Shown piece by piece: positions 1 to 9,734 of a stretch of DNA of 64,000 bases; within the stretch, counting starts at the first letter, position 1; each line of letters starts with the position of its first letter. The notes beneath the pieces are model-generated. The model was given only the letters and a program-made list of their open reading frames with translations, ran no database searches and was not told the origin of the DNA. Source of the DNA: Photobacterium ganghwense (GTDB lineage Bacteria > Pseudomonadota > Gammaproteobacteria > Enterobacterales > Vibrionaceae). The stretch lies in contig NZ_PYMI01000006.1 in NCBI RefSeq assembly GCF_003025595.1, forward strand, positions 124,001 to 188,000. Direction: 5' to 3'. A program made the position numbers and the translations under genes.

Positions 1-494
1 GACGGATTCATGTGACGCGGAAATAAATAGGCCTCATCAACCGAGACGGCCAGCCACTCCCCCTGCCAGTTCTGGAGCAGCCAGAATTGCGGTAACTGGT
101 AAATCGTCACCCGTACCGGCTCTTCGTGGCTGGCTAGCCAGATCTCCGCGGTTCTCGGGGCCTGCAGCGTAGGCTGCAACTGAGCCATCATGTCCCGGTT
201 AACCGGGGTCCCTTCCAGGCGCTGCCAGTGGGCAGCCAATGTCGCGGCTGGCAAAGATACCGGCGGTTCCGCCAGCCAACCCAGTTCGCTCTGTCTCAGG
301 GCAACCTGCGGCAGGCTCAAACGGGTCATTGGGGTGTCCTCGGGCAGTAAGCGCGTCAGCCCGCTGGCAACCATCGGTTCTGGTTCGTTCGTTGCAAAAC
401 GCTGCTGCAGCAATTCCGGCAGACGGATCACCGCGATAAAACAAACCACTCCGATGATGATGACATTGTTCCAGCCTCGGCGGGACAGCCTCAT
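1..494 (-). CDS. Conserved hypothetical single-pass membrane protein, 3' part cut by window edge
   Basis: The gene reads leftward and runs off position 1, so only the first 164 residues are visible. They begin MRLSRRGWNNVIIIGVVCFIA, giving a short basic N-terminus and one hydrophobic segment (about residues 9-23), then a soluble region with several W/L/Q-rich stretches that should lie in the periplasm. A good ribosome site (AAGGAG) sits about 7 bases before the ATG. In Vibrio genomes a hypothetical gene of this kind lies between rpmG and mutM, and the position here matches. I do not recognise a functional domain. The reading frame, ribosome site and conserved place support a real gene; its role is unknown. 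Confidence 0.7.
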   Translation of the reverse strand, partial: MRLSRRGWNNVIIIGVVCFIAVIRLPELLQQRFATNEPEPMVASGLTRLLPEDTPMTRLSLPQVALRQSELGWLAEPPVSLPAATLAAHWQRLEGTPVNRDMMAQLQPTLQAPRTAEIWLASHEEPVRVTIYQLPQFWLLQNWQGEWLAVSVDEAYLFPRHMNP

Positions 495-590
495 AACACG
501 ACTCCTTCACATGCAGATGCGAAATCATACCATGAGTATCAGTGTATGAGAGAAGCAGGAAAGGTGGCAGGGCGCCAAATTGCAGACATA

Positions 591-620
591 AAAAAACCCA
601 GTCAATAAACTGGGCTTTTT
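591..620 (-). terminator. Rho-independent terminator after rpmG
   Basis: CCCAGT/ACTGGG stem (597-602 with 609-614) flanked by an A-run on one side and a T-run on the other, so it can work in both directions. It lies about 20 bases past the rpmG stop and separates rpmB-rpmG from the downstream membrane protein gene. Confidence 0.8.
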
Positions 621-640
621 ACCAAGAGGCAAAAAATCAA

Positions 641-808
641 TTACTTGATTTTCGCTTCTTTGTACATAACGTGCTGGCGAACTACTGGATCAAATTTCTT
701 GATCTCAAATTTGCCTGGCATGTTACGTTTGTTTTTGTCGGTAGTGTAGAAGTGACCAGTGCCAGCAGATGATACTAGACGGATCTTCTCACGAATGCCT
801 TTAGCCAT
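641..808 (-). CDS. rpmG: 50S ribosomal protein L33
   Basis: 55-residue basic protein starting [18 protein letters not shown] and ending KEAKIK, nearly identical along its length to the Escherichia coli L33. It has none of the paired CxxC cysteines of zinc-binding L33, so it is the zinc-free (C-minus) form. It is part of the large ribosomal subunit near the tRNA exit site. It follows rpmB by 13 bases and is surely co-transcribed with it, ending at the hairpin at 591-620. Confidence 0.97.
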   Translation of the reverse strand: MAKGIREKIRLVSSAGTGHFYTTDKNKRNMPGKFEIKKFDPVVRQHVMYKEAKIK

Positions 809-821
809 TGTTCAAATCCTC

Positions 822-1058
822 TTAAACGTTCTCGCCGCGAGCACGCATATCAGAAAGAACGGCGTCGATGCCTTTCTTATCGATGATACGCATGCCTTTC
901 GCAGAAAGGCGTAGTTTAACGAAGCGTTTTTCGCTTTCTACCCAGAAACGATGAGTTTGCAGGTTCGGCAGAAAACGACGCTTGGTGGCATTACGTGCGT
1001 GTGAACGGTTGTTACCCGTTACAGGACGCTTACCAGTTACTTGGCATACACGGGACAT
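822..1058 (-). CDS. rpmB: 50S ribosomal protein L28
   Basis: 78 residues beginning [20 protein letters not shown], the standard start and length of proteobacterial L28. An in-frame upstream ATG five codons earlier gives a non-family extension and was not used. The protein is a structural component of the large ribosomal subunit. Only the first cysteine of a zinc-type pair is present (CQVTG), as in the E. coli protein. It is the first gene of the rpmB-rpmG pair; a good sigma-70 promoter lies about 100 bases upstream (1154-1182). Confidence 0.97.
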   Translation of the reverse strand: MSRVCQVTGKRPVTGNNRSHARNATKRRFLPNLQTHRFWVESEKRFVKLRLSAKGMRIIDKKGIDAVLSDMRARGENV

Positions 1059-1153
1059 TACTGTCTTCTCCAAATCGTTTCAGCTCGATATCAACCATGG
1101 TTAACCAAACGGAAATCTTCATTTCCGCTAACCATAGCTATCAAAGGTCGCGC

Positions 1154-1182
1154 ATTATACTAAGTCAAAACCAGTTGCTCAA
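1154..1182 (-). promoter_or_regulatory. sigma-70 promoter of rpmB-rpmG
   Basis: Read leftward: TTGAGC (1182-1177), exactly 17 bases, then TATAAT (1159-1154). The perfect -10 and ideal spacing suit a highly expressed ribosomal protein operon. Confidence 0.75.
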
Positions 1183-1229
1183 GTCCCGAGCAGATCCTTT
1201 CGCATCATTTTGATCGATTTTGGCCTATT

Positions 1230-1904
1230 TTATAGCCAACCTCTTTCGGCGAAAGACGTAATTTCTCCGTCTCCAATAACAAAGTGATCCAGAACCCGAA
1301 TATCTACCAACGCCAATGCATCACATATGCGGCGGGTAATTCGACGATCTGCCTGACTCGGCTCAGCTACGCCCGATGGGTGATTATGCGCTAAAATGAG
1401 CGCGGCTGCATTAAGTTCTAGTGATCTTTTTACAACTTCACGCGGATAAACGCTTGCAGCGTCAATTGTGCCCTCAAATAATACTTCTCCGCTCAGAACC
1501 CGATGCTGGTTATCCAGAAACAGGACAAAAAAGGCTTCCCGATGCCGATCACGCAATAAATGACTTAAATATCGCCGAGTATGATCCGGACTGGTCAGGG
1601 CATCGCCACGCTTCAGGGTTTCTTCAAAATGACGCTGGCTCATTTCCAGCACGGCCTGCAACTGGGCAAATTTTGCCGGGCCTAGACCTTTGTACTGACA
1701 AAAGGTGAGCTGATCGGCAGCCAGCAAGGCCCGCAGTGAGCCAAATTTCTCAAGCAAGTCGGAGGCCAGTTCAATGGCATTCATGCCCGCAATACCAGTT
1801 CGCAGAAAAATGGCCAACAATTCGGCATCAGATAATGCCTGTGCGCCCCGGGCCAGTAATTTTTCCCGCGGCCGGGAATCAGACGGTAACAGTTTTAGTG
1901 ACAT
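1230..1904 (-). CDS. radC: RadC/JAB-type DNA repair family protein
   Basis: 224 residues, the usual length of RadC. The N-terminal helix-hairpin-helix region (about 15-90) is followed by the JAB/MPN metalloprotease-like domain with HNHPSG at 173-178 and an Asp 11 residues after the second His, the zinc-binding JAMM signature. RadC family genes are linked historically to DNA repair, but a clear role in repair has not been shown and the enzymatic activity is uncertain. The start was set at MSLKLLPSD because AGGAGAG lies 6 bases upstream; an 18-residue longer frame exists. It is monocistronic on the minus strand between rpmB and a chemoreceptor gene, as in Vibrio cholerae. Confidence 0.95.
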   Translation of the reverse strand: MSLKLLPSDSRPREKLLARGAQALSDAELLAIFLRTGIAGMNAIELASDLLEKFGSLRALLAADQLTFCQYKGLGPAKFAQLQAVLEMSQRHFEETLKRGDALTSPDHTRRYLSHLLRDRHREAFFVLFLDNQHRVLSGEVLFEGTIDAASVYPREVVKRSLELNAAALILAHNHPSGVAEPSQADRRITRRICDALALVDIRVLDHFVIGDGEITSFAERGWL

Positions 1905-2047
1905 CAGGCTCTCTCCTGGTTTTCTGCCCAGAAGAGAGCCTGACGGACCTGGCCGCAAGAGCGCCGACCGACTTATGGGAAAATGTTCGCACTCTTTACC
2001 GGCAACTTCACGACACTTTCACGGCAGTGCGAAACAAACCGATGCCA

Positions 2048-3721
2048 TTACACCTTGAACTGCCCGACCAGACTGCGCATCTGCTCTCCGGCGGCGGCCA
2101 GCTCGGTGGTTGTGGTTCGGGTATGCCCCAGCGCGCCGACAATCTGATCCAGGATGTGCTGAATGGCGACCATGTTCGTGTTAATTTCCTCCGACACCGC
2201 ACTTTGCTCTTCCGCCGCTGTGGCGGTTTGCACCCCCATGGCATTAATGCTGTTCACCGCATCGGTCACGGTCACCAGACTGGCCGTAATACGCTGCGAC
2301 TCCGCCAGAGTTTCCTGACTCTGCTGCTGACTGACCGTCATCGCCTGCACCGCTTCCCGGGTGACCGACTGCAGTTCTGCCAGCATCTGATTAATTTCTT
2401 CCGTGCTTTGCTGAGTCCGTCCGGCCAGCGAGCGGACCTCATCTGCTACCACCGCAAACCCTCGTCCTTGCTCTCCGGCGCGGGCGGCTTCAATGGCTGC
2501 ATTCAGCGCCAGCAGATTGGTCTGAGCGGCAATGTCACCAATCACGGTGAGCACCGAGCTGATGCGCGTGGTCTGGGTATTGAGCAGCGCCATGGCTTGA
2601 GAGGCACTATCGACATGCGCCGCCAGCTGATCGATACGGTTAACCACGGCATCTACTTCCTGCTGGGCTGCCTCCGTCTGGGCGGTCGCTTCCTGTGTCG
2701 CGGTCGCCGTGTTCACCGTGTTGTTCGCCACTTCCCGCGCTGACACGCTCAGTTCCGTCACCGCCGTCACGACCAGCTCGGTCTGGCGATGATGCTCATC
2801 CATCTGTAATCCGGCCTGCTCGGTCTGCTGTTGCAGACTACCGGAAGCATCGCTGACATGCCTTGCAACCTGCTGAACTTCACCGATCAGCTGTTGCAGC
2901 TTGGCCATAAACTGGTTAAACGCGGCAGCCAGTTCGCCAATCTCATCCCGGCTTTCCACCTGCAACCGAGCAGTCAGATCGCCACCTCCGGCCGCAATAC
3001 CCTGCAAGGCAACCAGCATGTGGCTAAGTGGCTGTAGCGCCCGCCCTGTCAGCCAGGCCACCAGTGCCGCGACCAGCACTACCACGGTCAGAGTCACGCT
3101 GACTGACAGCCACACCTGATGCTCGAACCTGGCAGCAGCACTCGCCTGAAATGCCGAGACTTCGGCCTCAATGTCATCGACATACACCCCAGTTGCCAGC
3201 ACCCAGTCCCATTTTGCCAGATACTCGGCATACCCCAGCTTGGGCGCGGTGGCATTTATCGACGGCTTATGCCAGCTGAAATTCAGAAAACCATCCCCGC
3301 GTTTGGCGGCATCAATCAGACCGGCAATCACCCGCACGCCGTTTTCGTCCACCACATCAATCAGGTTTTTACCTTCCAGCGTCGGCTGGGCCGCATGCAG
3401 GGTATTGATACCCTGGCTGTTATAAGCAAAGAAGTAACCATCTTCGCCAAAGCGCATCGCCACCAGCCGGGCTTTCGCGGCCGGAATATTGTTCCCGTTG
3501 ATATCGGCTTCATACAGATCGGCAATGGCCGTCCGCGCCAGTTGCAGCGCCGTTTGCAGCTCCTGCTTTTTCATTGCGGTAATCTGGCTGCGGTAGGTGT
3601 CAATTTGCGACGCCAAGTCAGACTTTTGCTCCGAAAGGTAAATCCCGTTAATCAAGGCCGCCACAATCACGAGCGGCAACAAAACCAGCAGCAACAGCTT
3701 GCTACGACAGCGTAACTCCAT
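2048..3721 (-). CDS. Methyl-accepting chemotaxis protein with single Cache sensor
   Basis: 557-residue chemoreceptor. It has a short basic N-terminus, a first membrane segment (about 8-28), a periplasmic single-Cache (sCache_2 type) ligand domain (about 35-195, with [13 protein letters not shown] and [10 protein letters not shown]), a second membrane segment (about 204-226), a HAMP linker and a long helical signalling domain. The hairpin tip carries [20 protein letters not shown], the conserved CheA/CheW contact site. No C-terminal CheR/CheB docking pentapeptide is present; the protein ends LVGQFKV. It should signal a small ligand to the flagellar motor through CheA; the ligand cannot be read from sequence. 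A chemoreceptor in this exact place (between radC and coaBC) is found in Vibrio cholerae. It is divergent from coaBC. Confidence 0.93.
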   Translation of the reverse strand: MELRCRSKLLLLVLLPLVIVAALINGIYLSEQKSDLASQIDTYRSQITAMKKQELQTALQLARTAIADLYEADINGNNIPAAKARLVAMRFGEDGYFFAYNSQGINTLHAAQPTLEGKNLIDVVDENGVRVIAGLIDAAKRGDGFLNFSWHKPSINATAPKLGYAEYLAKWDWVLATGVYVDDIEAEVSAFQASAAARFEHQVWLSVSVTLTVVVLVAALVAWLTGRALQPLSHMLVALQGIAAGGGDLTARLQVESRDEIGELAAAFNQFMAKLQQLIGEVQQVARHVSDASGSLQQQTEQAGLQMDEHHRQTELVVTAVTELSVSAREVANNTVNTATATQEATAQTEAAQQEVDAVVNRIDQLAAHVDSASQAMALLNTQTTRISSVLTVIGDIAAQTNLLALNAAIEAARAGEQGRGFAVVADEVRSLAGRTQQSTEEINQMLAELQSVTREAVQAMTVSQQQSQETLAESQRITASLVTVTDAVNSINAMGVQTATAAEEQSAVSEEINTNMVAIQHILDQIVGALGHTRTTTTELAAAGEQMRSLVGQFKV

Positions 3722-3891
3722 CTGATCAATATCCTGTTTTAAACGCGGTATGCTTTAACCCTAAGGATTTCATGACAATATTCCATGAAGTCATCAACAC
3801 TTTTGACATTAACAGACCGCGAGAGCTACCACATTTTCCTGATTTCATGCGCAGCGCTTGATCCCAAGCCGTGAATCTCACCGGCTTTGGT

Positions 3892-3899
3892 GCTATCTT
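3892..3899 (+). promoter_or_regulatory. Probable extended -10 promoter of coaBC
   Basis: TATCTT preceded by TG one base upstream (extended -10), 40 bases before the coaBC start, with no clear -35. The 217-base gap also has to hold the promoter of the divergent chemoreceptor gene. Confidence 0.4.
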
Positions 3900-3938
3900 G
3901 TGGGCCGGATTTACAGGTTCAGAGAGACAGGCAACACC

Positions 3939-5156
3939 ATGCAAACACTGGCAGGAAAACATATTCTTCTTGGAATCAGCGGCGGGATTGCGGCGTACAA
4001 ATGTGCCGAACTGACCCGTCGGCTGATCGAGCGCGGCGCAGAGGTGCGCGTTGTCATGACCCCGGCAGCCAAGGAGTTTATTACTCCCCTGACCATGCAG
4101 GCGGTGTCCGGCAAGCCGATCTCTGACAGCCTGCTGGATCCGGCCGCCGAGGCGTCCATGGGTCATATCGAGCTGGCCAAATGGGCTGACCTGGTGCTGC
4201 TGGCACCGGCAACAGCCGATCTAATCGCCCGTATGGCGGCAGGCATGGGTAATGACCTGCTGACCACCCTCTGCCTGGCGACCGATGCCCCGATTGCCGT
4301 TGCCCCGGCCATGAACCAGCAAATGTACCGTCACGTCGCCACGCAGGAAAACATTGCCACCCTGCAACGCCGTGGCTGCCAGATTTGGGGCCCGGCCAGC
4401 GGTGAGCAAGCCTGTGGCGATGTCGGCCCCGGCCGCATGCTGGAGCCTATGCAGCTGGTCGGACTGACTGAAACCTTTTTCCAACCGGCTGACTGGCAGG
4501 ATCTTCACCTGACCATCACCGCCGGTCCGACCCGCGAAGCCATTGACCCGGTGCGTTACCTGACCAACCACAGCTCCGGCAAAATGGGCTATGCCATTGC
4601 CGCCGCCGCCGCCAAGCGCGGTGCCAGAGTGACCCTGATTAGCGGCCCGACCAACCTGGCCACCCCGGCCGGGGTTGAGCGCATTGATGTCAGCAGCGCC
4701 GAGCAGATGCACGCAGCTGCACTGACCCATGCACCGGGCAGCCAGATTTTCATCGGGTGTGCCGCGGTGGCAGATTTCCGCCCGGTAGAGGCTGCCGGGC
4801 AAAAAATGAAAAAACAGGATGGTGAAGACGAGATGGTGCTGCGGCTGGTGAAAAACCCGGACATCATCGCCAACGTGGCGGCCCTGACCACACAGCGTCC
4901 ATTTACTGTCGGCTTTGCCGCCGAAACGCAGGATGTGGCCCAGTACGCCCAGGATAAACTTCAGCGTAAAAACCTGGATCTGATCTGCGCCAATGATGTT
5001 TCTCAGCAGGACCAAGGCTTCAACAGCGATCAAAACGCCCTGCACCTGTACTGGCCGAACGGTGATAAAGCCCTGCCACTGTGCAGCAAAGCCGAATTAG
5101 GCCAGCAGCTGATGGCCGAAATTGTGGCACTGTACCGCACCCACGAGTCGGCCTGA
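3939..5156 (+). CDS. coaBC: Bifunctional phosphopantothenoylcysteine synthetase/decarboxylase
   Basis: 405 residues catalysing two consecutive steps of coenzyme A synthesis: coupling of 4'-phosphopantothenate with cysteine (CoaB, C-terminal half) and FMN-dependent decarboxylation to 4'-phosphopantetheine (CoaC, N-terminal half). CoaC marks visible: the catalytic His at about 76 (MGHIEL), the PAMN motif (124-127) and the active-site Cys159 in ACGDVGPGR. CoaB marks: [17 protein letters not shown] near 195, then KLVKNPDI-like and NDV motifs. The start was placed at [12 protein letters not shown], the family start; an upstream in-frame ATG adds 27 non-family residues. It is followed by a terminator at 5221. 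Confidence 0.97.
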   Translation: MQTLAGKHILLGISGGIAAYKCAELTRRLIERGAEVRVVMTPAAKEFITPLTMQAVSGKPISDSLLDPAAEASMGHIELAKWADLVLLAPATADLIARMAAGMGNDLLTTLCLATDAPIAVAPAMNQQMYRHVATQENIATLQRRGCQIWGPASGEQACGDVGPGRMLEPMQLVGLTETFFQPADWQDLHLTITAGPTREAIDPVRYLTNHSSGKMGYAIAAAAAKRGARVTLISGPTNLATPAGVERIDVSSAEQMHAAALTHAPGSQIFIGCAAVADFRPVEAAGQKMKKQDGEDEMVLRLVKNPDIIANVAALTTQRPFTVGFAAETQDVAQYAQDKLQRKNLDLICANDVSQQDQGFNSDQNALHLYWPNGDKALPLCSKAELGQQLMAEIVALYRTHESA

Positions 5157-5220
5157 CCGTTTCCAGCCCGCCGTCATAGTGCTGAAAATGCAGACGAATT
5201 AAGCGAATAAGATCAAATAT

Positions 5221-5252
5221 AAAGCCCATTCCTTAAGGTTGGGCTTTTTTTG
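5221..5252 (+). terminator. Terminator after coaBC
   Basis: AAAGCCCA/TGGGCTTT stem (5221-5228 with 5240-5247) followed by seven T residues. Confidence 0.8.
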
Positions 5253-5368
5253 TCGATATAGAAAACAGTATCTACCCGCAACGCTTTTCACAATCCCACT
5301 CCACAGCTAAGATAGGCGGGTTTCACGCTGTCCGGTGACAGTCTCATTTTGAAAAGGAACGGTTATTC

Positions 5369-5959
5369 ATGGCTGGCAACAAGAAAAACAACCGCCGCGA
5401 AGAGATTTTGCAGGCCCTGGCGCAAATGCTGGAGTCTGCTCAAGGTAGTCAACGTATTACGACCGCCAAGCTGGCCGCCCAGGTGGGTGTTTCGGAAGCG
5501 GCACTCTACCGCCACTTCCCGAGTAAAGCGCGCATGTTCGAGGGTCTGATTGAGTTTATTGAAGATTCGATCACCACCCGCATTAACCGCATCCTTGATG
5601 ACGAAAAAGATACCCTGAACCGCCTGCGCATGGTGCTGCAGCTGATCCTGGGATTTGCCGAGCGCAATCCAGGCCTGACCCGCATCATGACCGGCCACGC
5701 CCTGATGTTCGAACAAGACCGTCTCCAGTCCCGCATCAACCAGCTGTTTGAGCGGATTGAAACGCAGCTGCGTCAAATCCTGCGTGAGCGTAAGCTGCGT
5801 GAGGGGAAAGGGTTTCCGGTTGATGAGAATATTCTGGCCGCACAGCTGTTGGGCCAGGTGGAAGGCAGTCTAAATCGTTTTGTTCGTTCCAGTTTTAAGC
5901 ACAAGCCGACCTCTAATTTCGACGACTACTGGCGCCTGCTGAGCGCCCAGCTGGGCTAA
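5369..5959 (+). CDS. slmA: Nucleoid occlusion factor SlmA (TetR family)
   Basis: 196 residues, very close to SlmA of enteric bacteria and vibrios. The N-terminal TetR-type helix-turn-helix (about 28-55, [21 protein letters not shown]) binds SlmA sites spread over the chromosome outside the terminus. The DNA-bound protein antagonises FtsZ ring assembly over unsegregated nucleoids. The FtsZ-facing helices (residues 60-190) end in the family tail [14 protein letters not shown]. The ribosome site AAGGAA is 10 bases from the ATG. It lies between coaBC and pyrE, the usual neighbourhood, and shares a bidirectional terminator with pyrE. Confidence 0.97.
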   Translation: MAGNKKNNRREEILQALAQMLESAQGSQRITTAKLAAQVGVSEAALYRHFPSKARMFEGLIEFIEDSITTRINRILDDEKDTLNRLRMVLQLILGFAERNPGLTRIMTGHALMFEQDRLQSRINQLFERIETQLRQILRERKLREGKGFPVDENILAAQLLGQVEGSLNRFVRSSFKHKPTSNFDDYWRLLSAQLG

Positions 5960-5997
5960 CGGCCACTGTCGAACCGGCAGTTACCGGACTACCCAAT

Positions 5998-6027
5998 AAA
6001 AAAAGCGAGGGATACCCTCGCTTTTTT
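5998..6027. terminator. Bidirectional terminator between slmA and pyrE
   Basis: Strong GCGAGGG/CCCTCGC stem with a three-base loop, A-run on the left and T-run on the right; it ends the converging slmA and pyrE transcripts. Confidence 0.88.
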
Positions 6028-6052
6028 GCGGCATTCGCTCAGGCGGTAACGC

Positions 6053-6694
6053 TTACACGCCGTATTCAGCACGGTACGCTTTCACCGCTTCCAGATGCTG
6101 TTCCATACCCGGCTGCTCTTCCAGGAAGCTCACCACATCACCCAGTGACACAATCGAGATGACCGCGCAGCCAAAGTCACGCTCGACTTCCTGAATTGCC
6201 GACAGCTCGCTCTTCCCTTTTTCCTGACGGTCAATCGCAACCAGCACGCCGGCCAGATCCGCACCATTCGCTTTGATGATTTCCATCGATTCACGAATCG
6301 CCGTCCCGGCGGTAATCACATCGTCCACCAGCATGATACGGCCTTCCAGCGCACTGCCCACCAGGTTACCGCCTTCGCCGTGATCTTTGGCTTCTTTACG
6401 GTTAAAGCAGTATGGGGTGTCGATATCATGCTGATCCGCCAGCGCAACCGCCGTCGTCGTGGCAATTGGGATACCTTTGTAAGCCGGACCAAACAGCACA
6501 TCGTACTCAATACCAGCATCCACCAAAGCTTCAGCATAAAAACGGCCTAGACGAGCCAGATCACGCCCGGTATTAAACAGTCCCGCATTAAAGAAGTACG
6601 GGCTCTTACGGCCAGATTTCAGTGTGAACTCACCGAATTTCAGAACACCTTTCTCCAGGGCAAATTCAATGAACTGACGCTGATATGCTTTCAT
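6053..6694 (-). CDS. pyrE: Orotate phosphoribosyltransferase
   Basis: 213 residues, full length. It joins orotate to PRPP to give OMP, the fifth step of UMP synthesis, in the cytoplasm. The PRPP-binding motif [13 protein letters not shown] lies at about residues 120-132, and the flexible catalytic loop with [12 protein letters not shown] precedes it. The ribosome site AAGGAG is 6 bases from the ATG. It is downstream of rph in the same direction, separated by 108 bases that hold an intrinsic terminator right after the rph stop; this is the arrangement behind UTP-controlled attenuation of pyrE in enteric bacteria. I infer the same control here. Confidence 0.97.
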   Translation of the reverse strand: MKAYQRQFIEFALEKGVLKFGEFTLKSGRKSPYFFNAGLFNTGRDLARLGRFYAEALVDAGIEYDVLFGPAYKGIPIATTTAVALADQHDIDTPYCFNRKEAKDHGEGGNLVGSALEGRIMLVDDVITAGTAIRESMEIIKANGADLAGVLVAIDRQEKGKSELSAIQEVERDFGCAVISIVSLGDVVSFLEEQPGMEQHLEAVKAYRAEYGV

Positions 6695-6724
6695 GGTTTC
6701 TCCTTGTCATAACTATTTACTCAC

Positions 6725-6744
6725 GCCCGTGCGCGTCCGCACGG
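6725..6744 (-). promoter_or_regulatory. Second hairpin in the rph-pyrE leader
   Basis: Perfect CCCGTGCG/CGCACGGG stem with a four-base loop, between the attenuator and the pyrE ribosome site, without a T-run. It might protect the 5' end of a processed pyrE message; the role is inferred. Confidence 0.4.
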
Positions 6745-6765
6745 GTTCAGGGCGATACGTAGCCC

Positions 6766-6794
6766 AAAAAAAAGCGGCTCCAATAGGAACCGCT
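6766..6794 (-). terminator. pyrE attenuator (terminator 8 bases after rph stop)
   Basis: Read leftward: AGCGGTTCC, loop TATT, GGAGCCGCT (one G-T pair), then eight T residues. The rph stop codon is only 8 bases from the stem, so a ribosome finishing rph would cover the hairpin. That is the layout of the E. coli UTP-sensitive pyrE attenuator. Confidence 0.8.
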
Positions 6795-6802
6795 CAAAAT
6801 CA

Positions 6803-7519
6803 TTAACTGCTCAACGCCTGCTTCTGCACGTTGATAATGTCGGCAATGCCCTCTTTCGCCAGAGCCAGCATTGCCAGTAATTCTTCATGACTGAACGCTT
6901 CGCCTTCCGCCGTGCCCTGCACTTCGATCATCTTGCCGTCTTCCGTCATGACCACGTTCATGTCCGTTTCCGCTGCGACGTCTTCCAGGTACTCCAGATC
7001 GCACACCGGCTCACCGTTGTAGATCCCTACCGATACCGCCGCCACCATGCCTTTCAGTGGGTTTTCTTTGATCAGGCCTTTTGCCAGCATGTAATTGATG
7101 GCATCCACCAGCGCAACCATGGCACCGGTGATCGACGCCGTGCGGGTACCACCGTCCGCCTGAATCACATCACAGTCCACCGTCACCATTTGTTCGCCCA
7201 GCTTTTCCAGATCCACGGCGGCACGCAGGCTGCGGGCAATCAAACGCTGAATTTCCATGGTACGGCCACCCTGCTTGCCGCTGGCCGCTTCACGACGGTT
7301 GCGGGAATGGGTCGCGCGCGGCAGCATGCCGTATTCGGCGGTAACCCAGCCCTGGCCTTTGCCTTTCAGCCAACGCGGAACGCTTTCTTCAACACTGGCG
7401 GTACAAATGACTTTGGTGTTCCCAAACTCCACCAATACTGAGCCTTCGGCATGGGCAGTGAAGTTACGGGTAATAGTAATAGGACGCACCTGGTTGGCAT
7501 TTCTTCCGCTTGGACGCAT
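6803..7519 (-). CDS. rph: Ribonuclease PH
   Basis: 238 residues, the complete family length, so this is not the frameshifted form known from E. coli K-12. RNase PH is a hexameric phosphorolytic exoribonuclease that trims the 3' ends of tRNA precursors and degrades structured RNA. Visible family signatures are MRPSGR at the start, [17 protein letters not shown], and [19 protein letters not shown] in the phosphate-binding core. The ribosome site AGGGAA lies 7 bases upstream. It is the first gene of the rph-pyrE operon, and its translation probably feeds the attenuator beyond its stop codon. Confidence 0.97.
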   Translation of the reverse strand: MRPSGRNANQVRPITITRNFTAHAEGSVLVEFGNTKVICTASVEESVPRWLKGKGQGWVTAEYGMLPRATHSRNRREAASGKQGGRTMEIQRLIARSLRAAVDLEKLGEQMVTVDCDVIQADGGTRTASITGAMVALVDAINYMLAKGLIKENPLKGMVAAVSVGIYNGEPVCDLEYLEDVAAETDMNVVMTEDGKMIEVQGTAEGEAFSHEELLAMLALAKEGIADIINVQKQALSS

Positions 7520-7649
7520 CGGGGTTCCCTCTGGCTGATATTAACCGGCGATTATAGCCACATCTGGCTGCCAGTGCACGCGAAACCCCGCACGGCCTCG
7601 CAATCTGCCCCAGAGACCGCATCGCCCGAGGACGAACCGGGCCGTCAGA

Positions 7650-7678
7650 TTTCTTTTATGCGCAGGGGTCAGTATAAT
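7650..7678 (+). promoter_or_regulatory. Probable promoter of yicC
   Basis: TTTCTT, 17 bases, then a perfect TATAAT (7673-7678), about 105 bases before the yicC start in the divergent rph/yicC gap. Confidence 0.5.
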
Positions 7679-7784
7679 CAAAGCACCACGAACACTGCGC
7701 CGTACCATATTCACCGGACCGACAGCCTCCGGATTGTCCGTCCTGAAGCAGTTTTCTTCTTTCTACATTAGAGGCCATCAGCCA

Positions 7785-8648
7785 ATGATTCACAGCATGA
7801 CCGCCTACGCCCGTCGCGAAATCAAAGCCGACTGGGGTACAGCCGTATGGGAAATCCGTTCTGTTAACCAACGTTACCTCGAAACATACCTGCGTCTGCC
7901 AGAGCAGTTCCGCAGCCTGGAGCCGGTACTGCGCGAGCGTTTTCGCAAGCGTCTGGCCCGCGGTAAGGTTGAGTGCAGCCTGCGTTTTGATGTTAACCCG
8001 GCCACCAACACTGAGCTGACCATCAACGAAGACCTAGCGCATCAGGTTATCAAGGCGGCCAAATGGGTGAAGAATGCTGCCGGCGAAGGCAATATCGGTC
8101 CGTTCCAGGTCCTGAACTGGCCTGGTGTCATGGAAGCGCCGGAGCAGGATCTGGATATCATCAATCAGGACCTGCTGAGCGGTTTTGATGCCGCTATTGA
8201 CGACTTCATTGCCGCCCGTGCCAGCGAAGGGGCAAATATGCAGGCTCTGATCGAGCAGCGTCTGGAGGCCATCTCCACCGAAGCCGCCATGGTACGCAGC
8301 ATGATGCCGGAAGTGTTGACCTGGCAGCGCGAACGCATTCTGAACCGCCTGGAAGAAGCCAAAGTCGAGCTGGATGCCAACCGCGTCGAACAAGAGCTGA
8401 TCATGCTGGCCCAAAAGAGCGATGTCGCCGAAGAGCTGGACCGCCTGGACTCGCACGTCAAAGAAACGCAGAAAATCATGAAAAAAGGCGGAGCCTGTGG
8501 CCGTCGTCTGGATTTCATGATGCAGGAGTTCAACCGCGAGTCGAACACCCTGGCGTCGAAATCCATCAATACCGAAATCACTGCCGCGGCCGTCGAGCTG
8601 AAGGTACTGATCGAGCAGATGCGTGAGCAGATCCAAAACATCGAATAA
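7785..8648 (+). CDS. yicC: YicC family endoribonuclease-like protein
   Basis: 287 residues beginning MIHSMTAYAR, the invariant YicC start, and ending with the DUF1732 C-terminal block (GRRLDFMMQEFNRESNTLASKS, then IEQMREQIQNIE). The family has been shown to act in RNA turnover, with endoribonuclease activity described for YicC proteins. The start was placed at this ATG because the 17 preceding in-frame residues are not conserved. It is divergent from rph, as in many gammaproteobacteria. A short perfect hairpin follows the stop. Confidence 0.93.
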   Translation: MIHSMTAYARREIKADWGTAVWEIRSVNQRYLETYLRLPEQFRSLEPVLRERFRKRLARGKVECSLRFDVNPATNTELTINEDLAHQVIKAAKWVKNAAGEGNIGPFQVLNWPGVMEAPEQDLDIINQDLLSGFDAAIDDFIAARASEGANMQALIEQRLEAISTEAAMVRSMMPEVLTWQRERILNRLEEAKVELDANRVEQELIMLAQKSDVAEELDRLDSHVKETQKIMKKGGACGRRLDFMMQEFNRESNTLASKSINTEITAAAVELKVLIEQMREQIQNIE

Positions 8649-8679
8649 GCCCGCTTATCGACGTGCAACCCGATGCCCC

Positions 8680-8708
8680 AAGCCCTGAACCTTCAGGGCT
8701 TGTTTATT
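8680..8708 (+). terminator. Terminator after yicC
   Basis: AAGCCCTGAA/TTCAGGGCTT perfect 10-bp stem with a two-base gap, then GTTTATTT. It overlaps the last codons of the converging LysR gene. Confidence 0.6.
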
Positions 8709-9646
8709 TGCGGGCTGTTGCTGCCTTCTGAATACGTTTCGGCACCGGCCTCGCCCCACTCCGCCTGCAAGGCGTCCTTGAACACCCGCAGTTTAGCCGA
8801 ATGCAGCTTTGAGGGCTGATGAACCAGCGACAACGGGTAAGCCGGGGGATTAAACTCGGTCAGGACAGGTTGCAGCTCGCCGCGGGCGATCGCCTCACGG
8901 GCAAAGAATGTCATCACCTGCACCACCCCGACCCCGAGCCGCGCGGCATCAAGCAGCGGATCGCCGTGGTCGAACACCAGATTACCGTCCACATCCAACA
9001 TTTTCTCTTGATCTGCTTCAGTGAAACGCCAGCGTACCGGGCGCCCAGTATGCGGGTTGCGCACCTGCAGGCAATTATGCGCCGCCAGATCATCCGGATG
9101 CGCCGGCATGCCGTGACGGGCCAGATAGTCCGGCGAAGCGACCGTCTGCCAGGTCAGCGGCGCCAACGGTCGGGCAATCAGGCGCTGGTCCCGGATCTCC
9201 CCCGTGCGCAGCACGGCATCAAACCCTTCTTCCACCAAATCGACAATGCGATCGCTCATCACCACTTCAATATTGAGTTGCGGATGCACTGCCAGCAGCC
9301 GCGCCAGGATCGGCATCAGCACCACCCGACCAAACGCCGACGGCGCACTGACCTTCAGCACCCCAGATGGTGAACTGCGGCGATCCTGCAGTTCCTGGCC
9401 GAGTGCCTCCAAATCACCCAGCAGCGGTGCACTGCGCTCATAAAACACGATGCCGTCCGGAGTCAGGCTCAGGCGGCGGGTATTGCGGTGCAGCAGACGC
9501 ACCCCGAGCTGCTGCTCCAGCCGACTGACCGCACGCGAGACCCCGGATTGGGTTACCCCGAGCTGGGCCGCCGCATCGGTAAAGCTCAGGCACTCGGCGA
9601 CCTTGAGAAACTGGCGGATAGCATTGAGATCCATGATTTTATTCAT
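8693..9646 (-). CDS. LysR family transcriptional regulator
   Basis: About 317 residues. The N-terminal winged helix-turn-helix (about 8-65, FTDAAAQLGVTQSGVSRAVSRLE) is followed by the substrate-binding domain (about 92-295) of the CrgA-like subgroup. The start is uncertain: MNKIMDL was chosen because the HTH begins at once; an ATG four codons later is equally possible and neither has a strong ribosome site. The gene is divergent from an MFS transporter 88 bases away with a perfect inverted repeat between them, so it very likely controls that transporter. The effector is unknown. Confidence 0.9.
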   Translation of the reverse strand: MNKIMDLNAIRQFLKVAECLSFTDAAAQLGVTQSGVSRAVSRLEQQLGVRLLHRNTRRLSLTPDGIVFYERSAPLLGDLEALGQELQDRRSSPSGVLKVSAPSAFGRVVLMPILARLLAVHPQLNIEVVMSDRIVDLVEEGFDAVLRTGEIRDQRLIARPLAPLTWQTVASPDYLARHGMPAHPDDLAAHNCLQVRNPHTGRPVRWRFTEADQEKMLDVDGNLVFDHGDPLLDAARLGVGVVQVMTFFAREAIARGELQPVLTEFNPPAYPLSLVHQPSKLHSAKLRVFKDALQAEWGEAGAETYSEGSNSPQINKP

Positions 9647-9676
9647 TACTGAAAGGAGAGTGAGAGGGTTAATCAA

Positions 9677-9691
9677 ACTTATTGCATAAGT
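9677..9691. promoter_or_regulatory. Inverted repeat, probable LysR operator
   Basis: ACTTAT-TGC-ATAAGT, a perfect 6-3-6 palindrome in the 88-base gap between the divergent LysR and MFS genes. Its size and AT-rich arms fit a LysR binding site. Confidence 0.6.
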
Positions 9692-9734
9692 GATACTGAC
9701 GCAAGTGACATCAACTTCATCACAAGGATCGCTT

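Noticed and set aside
1736..2743. Long open frame on the plus strand opposite the chemoreceptor gene
   Set aside because: It is the antisense of a clear methyl-accepting chemotaxis protein and of radC; low-complexity composition and no ribosome site.
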